Of a stretch of 5,743 bases of DNA, positions 1-5,743 are shown piece by piece. Under the pieces are notes generated by a model. The model was not told where the DNA came from, did not search any database, and saw only the letters and a list, made by a program, of their open reading frames with translations. This stretch comes from an uncultured Eubacteriales bacterium. Lineage in GTDB: Bacteria > Bacillota > Clostridia > Oscillospirales > Butyricicoccaceae. Location: assembly GCA_934675045.1 (NCBI GenBank), contig CAKUPI010000120.1, forward strand, positions 1 through 5,743, written 5' to 3'. The position numbers and the translations under genes were made by a program. Numbering within the stretch: the stretch's first letter is position 1; every line of letters starts with the position of its first letter.

Positions 1-1385
1 TAATGCTGTCCGTTACGGTGGACAAGGACGAGTTTGAGAAGGCCTGCGAAAAGGCTTATCATCAGAATGTCAAAAAAATCAACGTCCCCGGCTTCCGCAA
101 GGGCAAGGCGCCCCGCAAGATGATCGAAAAGCTGTACGGGCCCGAAATCTTCCACGAGGACGCCATGAATATCTGCTACCCCGAAGCGTATGAGAGCGCT
201 GTGGCCGAAGCCGGTATCGACCCTGTCGGGTATCCCCGCCTGTCCGATTACAACGTGGAAGAAGGCGTCTTTACCTTTAAGGCGCTGGTGCCGGTTTACC
301 CGGAGCTGACCCTGAAGGCGTACAAGGGGCTGGAGGCTGAAAAGGCCGAGGTTTCGGTCAGCGACGAAGAGGTTGACACGGAGATCGATCACCTGGCCGA
401 CCGCAACGCCCGCATTGTCACCGTCGATCGCCCCGTGCAGAACGGCGATACGCTGCAGTTCGACTTTGACGGTTATGTTGACGGCAAGCCCTTTGAAGGC
501 GGAAAAGCGGAAAATTACAGCCTGAAGATTGGCTCCGGCATGTTCATTCCCGGCTTTGAGGATCAGCTGGTCGGCAAGAAGGCCGGCGAGGAATGCGACG
601 TCGAGGTCACCTTCCCCGAAGATTACCACGCCAAAGAGCTGGCCGGAAAGCCCGCTGTCTTTAAGTGCAAGCTGCACGAGGTCAAGGAGAACCAGAAGCC
701 CGATCTGGACGACGAGTTTGCCAAAGATGTTTCCGAGTTTGACACGCTGGATGAATTAAAAGCCGACGTCAAGGCAAAAATCTTAGAGAGCAAGCAGAAA
801 CAGGCCGACGGCGCCTTTGAAGAGGGCCTGCTCAGCAAGATGCTCGAAGGCCTCGAGGGCGACATTCCCGAGGATATGTTCGAGCGTCAGCTCGACCGCA
901 TCGTCGAGGACTTCGGCTACAAAATGCAGATGCAGGGCATCGATCTCGATACCTACCTGAAGATGAACAACATGGAGATGTCCGCCTTCCGCAACCTGTT
1001 CCGCGAGCAGGCCGAGCGTCAGGTCAAGGTCCGCCTTGCGCTGGAAACCGTGGCCAAGCTTGAGAACATCGAAATTGCGGCCGAGGATGTGGAGGCCGAA
1101 TACAACCGCTTGGCGGAGCAGTACAAGATGGAGGTTGAGCGCATTCGCAGCCTGATCGCCGAAAAGGACCTCAAGGCTGATCTTGAGACGCAGAAGGCGC
1201 TGGAGATCGTCAAGAGCTCTGCCACGGCCGTTGCCCCCAAGCCGGCCGAGGAAGAGGGCAAGGAAGAGAAGAAGGCGGAGAAAAAGCCCGCCAAGCGCGC
1301 TTCCAAAAAGACTGAAGCGGCAGAAGAAGGTCAGGAAGAGAAGCCCGCCAAGAAAGCGACAAAAAAATCTCCCAAGGCCGAGTAA
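1..1385 (+). CDS. tig: Trigger factor (ribosome-associated chaperone and peptidyl-prolyl isomerase), 5' end missing
   Basis: Trigger factor sits at the ribosome exit tunnel, shields nascent chains and isomerises prolyl bonds. Numbering from the Met codon at position 3, the ribosome-binding signature GFRKGKAPRK is at residues 30-39, an FKBP-type isomerase domain lies at about 140-228 (GDTLQFDFDGYVDGKPFEGG, then IGSGMFIPGFEDQLVG), and the helical SurA-like C-terminal domain at about 240-405. The Met at position 3 is probably internal: family members usually have some 14-17 residues before this first beta strand, and only two bases precede it, so no start or ribosome binding site can be seen. 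The protein ends in an unusual Lys/Glu/Ala tail (residues ~406-460). The stop codon is TAA at 1383-1385, 32 bp before clpP, which suggests one transcript with clpP and clpX. The family assignment is very secure; only the N-terminus is missing. Confidence 0.97.
   Translation, partial: MLSVTVDKDEFEKACEKAYHQNVKKINVPGFRKGKAPRKMIEKLYGPEIFHEDAMNICYPEAYESAVAEAGIDPVGYPRLSDYNVEEGVFTFKALVPVYPELTLKAYKGLEAEKAEVSVSDEEVDTEIDHLADRNARIVTVDRPVQNGDTLQFDFDGYVDGKPFEGGKAENYSLKIGSGMFIPGFEDQLVGKKAGEECDVEVTFPEDYHAKELAGKPAVFKCKLHEVKENQKPDLDDEFAKDVSEFDTLDELKADVKAKILESKQKQADGAFEEGLLSKMLEGLEGDIPEDMFERQLDRIVEDFGYKMQMQGIDLDTYLKMNNMEMSAFRNLFREQAERQVKVRLALETVAKLENIEIAAEDVEAEYNRLAEQYKMEVERIRSLIAEKDLKADLETQKALEIVKSSATAVAPKPAEEEGKEEKKAEKKPAKRASKKTEAAEEGQEEKPAKKATKKSPKAE
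1218..1382 (+). other. Charged low-complexity C-terminal tail of trigger factor with an imperfect internal duplication
   Basis: After the SurA-like domain the protein continues for about 55 residues made almost only of Lys, Glu, Ala, Pro, Ser and Thr. Two similar blocks follow each other, at 1251-1322 and 1323-1382. Each opens with an acidic run (EEGKEE or EEGQEE) and closes with a basic, histone-H1-like run (KPAKRASKK or KPAKKATKKSPK). At DNA level the 12-mer AAGCCCGCCAAG occurs at 1284-1295 and again at 1341-1352. The segment is expected to be disordered. Similar charged tails occur on some other Clostridia trigger factors, to my recollection; a role in RNA, ribosome or client binding is only a guess. 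Confidence 0.75.
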
Positions 1386-1402
1386 AATAGTGTTATCGCA
1401 TT

Positions 1403-1410
1403 GAGAGGAG
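1403..1410 (+). promoter_or_regulatory. Ribosome binding site of clpP
   Basis: GAGAGGAG lies 7 bases before the ATG at 1418. It is a good Shine-Dalgarno match at normal spacing and fixes the clpP start, which also agrees with the conserved N-terminus ([16 protein letters not shown]). Confidence 0.8.
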
Positions 1411-1417
1411 CATTGCA

Positions 1418-1999
1418 ATGGCCTATATTCCCATGGTTGTCGAACAAACCAACCGCGGCGAGCGTTCGTACGATATTTTTTCGCGTCTGCTCAATGACCG
1501 CATCATCATTCTGTCCGACGAGGTCAACGACCAGACCGCCAGTCTGGTGGTCGCCCAGCTTCTGTATCTGGAGGCGCAGGACCCTGACAAGGACATCAGC
1601 TTTTACATCAACAGCCCCGGCGGTTCGGTGAGCGCGGGCATGGCGATTTACGACACCATGCAGTACGTCAAGTGTGATGTTTCGACCATCTGTGTTGGCC
1701 TTGCGGCCAGCATGGGCGCCTTTTTGCTGTGCGCCGGTGCCAAGGGCAAGCGTTTTGCGCTGCCCAACAGCGAGATTATGATTCATCAGCCCATGGGCGG
1801 CACGCAGGGACAGGCGTCGGACATGAAGATTCGCACCGACTGGATTCTGAAAACCCGTGAAAAGCTGAACCAAATCATGAGCGAGCGCACCGGCCAGCCC
1901 TTTGAAGTCATTGAGCGGGACACCGACCGCGACAACTTCATGTCGGCGCAGGAAGCACAGGAGTACGGCCTGATCGACAAGATTATGGAAAAGCGCTAA
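1418..1999 (+). CDS. clpP: ATP-dependent Clp protease proteolytic subunit ClpP
   Basis: ClpP forms the double-heptamer barrel that cuts proteins threaded in by an AAA+ partner such as ClpX or ClpC in the cytoplasm. The 193-residue product matches the usual length (about 195). The catalytic triad is complete: Ser98 in GLAASMGAF, His123 in MIHQPMGG, and Asp172 in RDTDRDNF. The oxyanion segment SPGGS is at residues 66-70. The N-terminus resembles mature ClpP, with no long propeptide. The start is supported by a GAGAGGAG site 7 bases upstream. The gene lies between tig (32-bp gap) and clpX (58-bp gap), the standard order in Clostridia. No CtsR-like operator is visible in the gap upstream, so any heat-shock control would act before tig, outside the window. 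Confidence 0.98.
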   Translation: MAYIPMVVEQTNRGERSYDIFSRLLNDRIIILSDEVNDQTASLVVAQLLYLEAQDPDKDISFYINSPGGSVSAGMAIYDTMQYVKCDVSTICVGLAASMGAFLLCAGAKGKRFALPNSEIMIHQPMGGTQGQASDMKIRTDWILKTREKLNQIMSERTGQPFEVIERDTDRDNFMSAQEAQEYGLIDKIMEKR

Positions 2000-2010
2000 A
2001 ACAAACAACC

Positions 2011-2043
2011 GGCCCGGCGGCACACACTCCGTCGGGCTCTTTC
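2011..2043 (+). terminator. Hairpin between clpP and clpX, possible weak terminator or attenuator
   Basis: GCCCGGCGG (2012-2020) pairs with CCGTCGGGC (2029-2037) to give a 9-bp, GC-rich stem with one G-U wobble and an 8-base loop; G2011 and T2038 could add a further wobble pair. The stem is followed by TCTTTC, a poor U-tract, so full termination is unlikely. It may lower read-through into clpX, protect the clpP message end or mark a processing site. It ends 7 bases before the clpX ribosome binding site. Confidence 0.5.
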
Positions 2044-2044
2044 A

Positions 2045-2051
2045 GTGAGGA
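2045..2051 (+). promoter_or_regulatory. Ribosome binding site of clpX
   Basis: GTGAGGA ends 6 bases before the ATG at 2058. It supports this start, which gives the expected ClpX N-terminus shortly before the zinc-binding cysteines. Confidence 0.7.
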
Positions 2052-2057
2052 ACAGAC

Positions 2058-3353
<1,296 letters not shown>

Positions 3354-3376
3354 CAGCCAAATACCCTTTTGAGCAG

Positions 3377-3410
3377 ACGCTCCGGACACGCCCCGTCCGG
3401 GGCGTTTTTT
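3377..3410 (+). terminator. Rho-independent terminator of the tig-clpP-clpX transcript
   Basis: ACGCTCCGGAC (3377-3387) pairs with GTCCGGGGCGT (3395-3405), an 11-bp stem with one G-U wobble and a 7-base loop, followed by a T-run to 3410. It begins 24 bp after the clpX stop codon. A shorter alternative stem, ACGCCCC (3388-3394) with GGGGCGT (3399-3405), uses the same right arm and the same T-run. Confidence 0.88.
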
Positions 3411-3412
3411 GC

Positions 3413-3445
3413 TTTCGTGCAAAAGGGAAGAGGGGCCGCACGAAA
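3413..3445. repeat. Short inverted repeat between the two terminators
   Basis: TTTCGTGC (3413-3420) is the exact reverse complement of GCACGAAA (3438-3445), with 17 bases between them. There is no T-run after it, so it is not an obvious terminator. It could be a chance match; no function can be assigned. Confidence 0.35.
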
Positions 3446-3478
3446 TCCGGCCAAAGCGCGCGGGGGCTTAAGCCGCAC

Positions 3479-3514
3479 AAAAAAGAGGCTGTCCCGATAC
3501 GGGACAGCCTCTTT
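3479..3514 (-). terminator. Rho-independent terminator of the opp operon, possibly bidirectional
   Basis: The arm at 3482-3496 (AAAGAGGCTGTCCCG) and the arm at 3500-3514 (CGGGACAGCCTCTTT) are perfect complements: a 15-bp stem with a 3-base loop. Read on the minus strand, the stem begins 9 bases after the oppF stop codon and runs into a T-run (complement of AAAAAA at 3479-3484), the classic layout. On the plus strand the stem ends in CTCTTTC, so it may also act as a back-up stop for read-through from clpX. Confidence 0.92.
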
Positions 3515-3523
3515 CGGGCCGGA

Positions 3524-4474
3524 TTATTGTGCCAGCGGGCAGGCGCAGTAATGATTGGGAGCAATCTGACGGAACTCCGGGGTCTGCGCGGTGCAGGCGT
3601 CGGTGGCATGCGGGCAGCGGGGCGCAAAACGGCAGCCCGGCTTGGGGTTGACGGGGCTGGTGACCTCGCCCTTGATGACCTCGATTTTTTTGTTGCGCAT
3701 TTCCACATTGGGAATGGGAATCGCAGACAAAAGCGCGCGGGTGTACGGATGCTGCGGGTTTTTGAAAAGCTCCTTCGAGGGGGCGCGCTCAATGCACATG
3801 CCCAGATACATAACGGCGATTTCCGTAGAGATGTGCTTGACAACGCTCAGGTCGTGGGTGATAAACATGTAGGTCAGGCCCAGCTCGTCCTGCAAGTCCA
3901 TCAAAAGGTTGAGAATCTGCGCCTGAATGGAGACGTCAAGCGCCGAGACCGGCTCGTCACACACGATGAACTTGGGGTTGAGGGAAAGGGCACGGGCGAC
4001 GCCGATGCGCTGGCGGCGGCCGCCGTCGAGCTCGTGGGGGTAAGCGCCCGACAGGCGCTCGGCCAGGCCGACGGTGTCCATAAGCTCGGCAACGCGGTCA
4101 AAGACCTCGGCGCGGGACTTGAACATCTTATTGATGATCAGGGGCTCTGCGATGATTTCCTGCACGCTCATGCGCGGGTTCAGGCTGGAATAGGGGTCCT
4201 GAAAAATGATCTGCATTTCGCGGCGCAGCTCGCGCATTTTGGCCTTGTCGTAAGCCATGATGTTTTCGCCTTTGTAGTAAATCTCGCCGCTGGTCGGCTC
4301 ATGCAGGCGCAAAACCGCGCGGCCGAGGGTAGACTTTCCGCAGCCGGATTCACCGACGACGCCAAGGGTCTTTCCCTCTTCGATGGCGATATTTACGCCG
4401 TCAACCGCGTGCAGAAACCCGTCGCCGACCTTAAAATATTTCTTCAAATCTTTTGTTTCGATGAGAGCGCTCAT
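3524..4474 (-). CDS. oppF: Oligopeptide/dipeptide ABC transporter, ATP-binding protein OppF (DppF-like)
   Basis: One of the two different ATPases that power peptide import through the OppB-OppC membrane pair; it acts on the cytoplasmic side. The 316-residue product has Walker [10 protein letters not shown] (41-49), Q-loop FQDP (91-94), Walker B FIVCDEP (169-175), D-loop SALD (177-180) and switch His207. The ABC signature reads LDGGRRQR (149-156) instead of LSGGQxQR; this variant is known in some clostridial OppF-type proteins. The C-terminal oligopeptide-transporter domain includes [12 protein letters not shown] (242-253) and cysteines C281, C287, C294 and C310, a spacing linked to a [4Fe-4S] cluster in this family. 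The start overlaps the oppD stop codon (ATGA, 4 bp) and has a strong AAGGAGGG site, so translation is probably coupled. It is the last gene of the operon, with a terminator 9 bases downstream. Substrate (oligo- or dipeptide, possibly nickel or another ligand) cannot be told from the ATPase. Confidence 0.93.
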   Translation of the reverse strand: MSALIETKDLKKYFKVGDGFLHAVDGVNIAIEEGKTLGVVGESGCGKSTLGRAVLRLHEPTSGEIYYKGENIMAYDKAKMRELRREMQIIFQDPYSSLNPRMSVQEIIAEPLIINKMFKSRAEVFDRVAELMDTVGLAERLSGAYPHELDGGRRQRIGVARALSLNPKFIVCDEPVSALDVSIQAQILNLLMDLQDELGLTYMFITHDLSVVKHISTEIAVMYLGMCIERAPSKELFKNPQHPYTRALLSAIPIPNVEMRNKKIEVIKGEVTSPVNPKPGCRFAPRCPHATDACTAQTPEFRQIAPNHYCACPLAQ

Positions 4475-5451
4475 TTCGTTCCCTCCTTACTGTACAGATG
4501 GCAGCAGATGTGGTGCTCGCCCTCTACATAATCCGTCGGCGGAACTTCGCGGCAGATGTCCATGCACTGGGGGCAGCGGGGGGAGAACTTGCAGCCCTTG
4601 GGCAAGTTGGTCGGATCGGGCATCAGGCCATCGATGGGGGACAGGCGGGGGGCGTCAACCTCAAGGTTGGGAATGGAGCCGAACAGGCCGGTCGTGTAGG
4701 GGTGATGCTTGTCGCCGGTAAAGACCTCAATGGCCGAGCCGTACTCGATGATTTCACCGGCGTACATCACGGCGACGTCGTCACAGGTCTGCGCCACAAT
4801 GCCGAGGTCGTGGGTAATCATGATCATGGCCGTTTGCAGACGCTCGCGCAGCTCGTTCATCATAGCCAGCACCTGCGCCTGAATGGTGACGTCGAGGGCG
4901 GTGGTCGGCTCGTCGGCTATTAAAAGCTCCGGCTCGCACGCAAGGGCGATGGCGATAACGACGCGCTGCTTCATACCGCCGGAGAACTGGTGCGGATAAT
5001 CCTTTTTGCGGAAGGCGGGGATTCCGACCATCTCGAGAACGGCTTCTACGCGCTCTTCGATCTGCTCTTTGGTGCGATTCTGGTCGTTGTGCAGAATCAG
5101 CGCTTCGCTGATCTGGCTGCCGACCGTCAGAATGGGGTTGAGCGAGGTCATCGGGTCTTGGAAAATCATCGAGATTTTTTCGCCGCGAATCTCGCGCATT
5201 TCGTACTCTTTCAGCTGGAGAAGGTCCTGACCGTCAAAAAAGATCTGACCTTTGACCTGCGCGGTGCGCTCGGGCAGCAGGCAGAGAATGGAGAGAGCGG
5301 TTGTCGTTTTGCCCGCGCCCGTCTCGCCGACCAGGCCGAGAGTCTGTCCTCTGTCAAGGTGCAGGTTTACTTTGTTGACAGCATATACCGTTTCCAAATC
5401 GGTTTTATAGACGACTTCCAAATCACGGATGTCAAGCAGTCTTTCACTCAT
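4471..5451 (-). CDS. oppD: Oligopeptide/dipeptide ABC transporter, ATP-binding protein OppD (DppD-like)
   Basis: Partner ATPase of OppF in a peptide importer. Counting from the chosen start ([15 protein letters not shown], 326 residues), it shows Walker [10 protein letters not shown] (42-50), Q-loop FQDP (97-100), a canonical signature FSGGMKQR (156-163), Walker B LLIADEP (176-182), D-loop TALD (184-187) and switch His214. The C-terminal domain has [12 protein letters not shown] (250-261) and cysteines C287, C293, C300 and C316/C317, matching the Fe-S-type pattern of the family; C296 is extra. An in-frame ATG three codons earlier (5460-5458) touches the GGAGG directly, which is too close. The ATG at 5451 has the site 9 bases away and is the better start. 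The gap to oppC is 19 bp. All catalytic residues are present, so it should be active. Confidence 0.93.
   Translation of the reverse strand: MSERLLDIRDLEVVYKTDLETVYAVNKVNLHLDRGQTLGLVGETGAGKTTTALSILCLLPERTAQVKGQIFFDGQDLLQLKEYEMREIRGEKISMIFQDPMTSLNPILTVGSQISEALILHNDQNRTKEQIEERVEAVLEMVGIPAFRKKDYPHQFSGGMKQRVVIAIALACEPELLIADEPTTALDVTIQAQVLAMMNELRERLQTAMIMITHDLGIVAQTCDDVAVMYAGEIIEYGSAIEVFTGDKHHPYTTGLFGSIPNLEVDAPRLSPIDGLMPDPTNLPKGCKFSPRCPQCMDICREVPPTDYVEGEHHICCHLYSKEGTK
4481..4488 (-). promoter_or_regulatory. Ribosome binding site of oppF, inside the end of oppD
   Basis: On the minus strand AAGGAGGG lies 6 bases before the oppF ATG (4474-4472). It is a near-perfect Shine-Dalgarno sequence within the last codons of oppD. 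Together with the ATGA overlap it indicates coupled but independently strong initiation of oppF. Confidence 0.85.
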
Positions 5452-5460
5452 CGGTAACAT

Positions 5461-5470
5461 CCTCCCTTTC
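5461..5470 (-). promoter_or_regulatory. Ribosome binding site that decides the oppD start
   Basis: On the minus strand GAAAGGGAGG sits directly between the oppC stop codon and the first in-frame ATG of oppD. It abuts that ATG (5460-5458) with no spacer but stands 9 bases before the second ATG (5451-5449). Normal spacing therefore favours the second as the true start. Confidence 0.7.
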
Positions 5471-5743
5471 TTAGTCTTTCAGCTTGGGATCGAGCGCATC
5501 GCGCAGACCGTCGCCAAGCAGGTTGAAGCACAGGGCCGAGATCAGAATGGCAAAGCCCGGGAAGTAGAGCAGGTAAGGGGATGTACGCATGTAGTCACGC
5601 GCCTCCGAGAGCATGGCGCCCCATTCGGGAGCGGGCGGCTGAATGCCCATGCCCATGTACGACAGGCCGGCGGCCGACAGAATCATGCCGGCAATGCCCA
5701 TGGTAGCCTGAACGATGATGGGGCCCATGGCGTTGGGCAGGAT
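5471..5743 (-). CDS. oppC: Oligopeptide/dipeptide ABC transporter permease OppC (DppC-like), C-terminal part only
   Basis: Inner-membrane permease subunit that pairs with OppB to form the peptide channel. Only the last 90 residues are in the window; the reading frame stays open to position 5743. The segment opens with ILPNAMGPIIVQ, the end of the cytoplasmic EAA loop that contacts the ATPases. A membrane helix follows (residues ~6-32), then the conserved periplasmic-side stretch GIQPPAPEWGAML (33-45), a last membrane helix (~55-79) and the hallmark end FNLLGDGLRDALDP. The Met at 5728 is internal, not a start. The gene lies 19 bp before oppD on the same strand, and oppB and oppA are expected beyond the window edge. 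The C-terminal motifs make the OppC/DppC family certain; the substrate class is not settled. Confidence 0.93.
   Translation of the reverse strand: MLPNAMGPIIVQATMGIAGMILSAAGLSYMGMGIQPPAPEWGAMLSEARDYMRTSPYLLYFPGFAILISALCFNLLGDGLRDALDPKLKD

Noticed and set aside
3..5. ATG at position 3 as the true start of trigger factor
   Set aside because: It falls inside the first conserved beta strand of the ribosome-binding domain; the usual N-terminal residues and a ribosome binding site must lie before the window.
1386..1417. Possible promoter or CtsR operator upstream of clpP
   Set aside because: The 32-bp gap holds the ribosome binding site but no -35/-10 pair and no tandem heptad like the CtsR operator.
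783..2023. Two minus-strand open frames (783-1418 and 1331-2023) opposite tig and clpP
   Set aside because: Both are shadows of the sense genes with biased leucine/histidine/valine-rich composition and no domain signals.
3527..4531. A 334-codon open frame on the plus strand opposite oppF
   Set aside because: It mirrors oppF codon by codon, its product shows no known motif, and oppF has all ATPase motifs plus a strong ribosome binding site.

Overview
This is a stretch of ordinary bacterial housekeeping chromosome. It contains two gene groups that converge on a 170-bp spacer. The high GC content, the tig-clpP-clpX order, the strong GGAGG-type ribosome binding sites and the style of the proteins all point to a Gram-positive anaerobe of the class Clostridia. 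From remembered family sequences it is probably a Ruminococcaceae/Oscillospiraceae-type gut organism; no database search was possible.

Plus strand, positions 1-3353: a protein-quality-control cluster. It holds the 3' part of tig (trigger factor, the ribosome-bound chaperone and prolyl isomerase; its first ~15 codons lie before the window), then clpP (the serine protease chamber) and clpX (the AAA+ unfoldase that feeds ClpP). The gaps are short (32 and 58 bp), so co-transcription is likely. A hairpin in the clpP-clpX gap could adjust the amount of clpX message. The cluster ends at a strong rho-independent terminator at about 3377-3410.

Minus strand, positions 5743 down to 3524: the downstream part of an oligopeptide/dipeptide ABC importer operon. 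It runs from the C-terminal third of the permease oppC (cut by the window end) to oppD (ATPase 1) and oppF (ATPase 2). oppD and oppF overlap by 4 bp (ATGA). The operon ends at a terminator with a perfect 15-bp stem at 3479-3514. The permease oppB and the binding protein oppA would be expected beyond position 5743.

The two groups have no direct biochemical link visible here. One folds and degrades proteins; the other brings in peptides. All key catalytic residues are intact in every complete gene. I see no mobile element, CRISPR array, tRNA, rRNA or new system. The points worth a second look are small: a duplicated acidic/basic tail on trigger factor, the clpP-clpX hairpin, an altered ABC signature in OppF, Fe-S-type cysteine patterns in both ATPases, and the lack of a lon gene directly after clpX.
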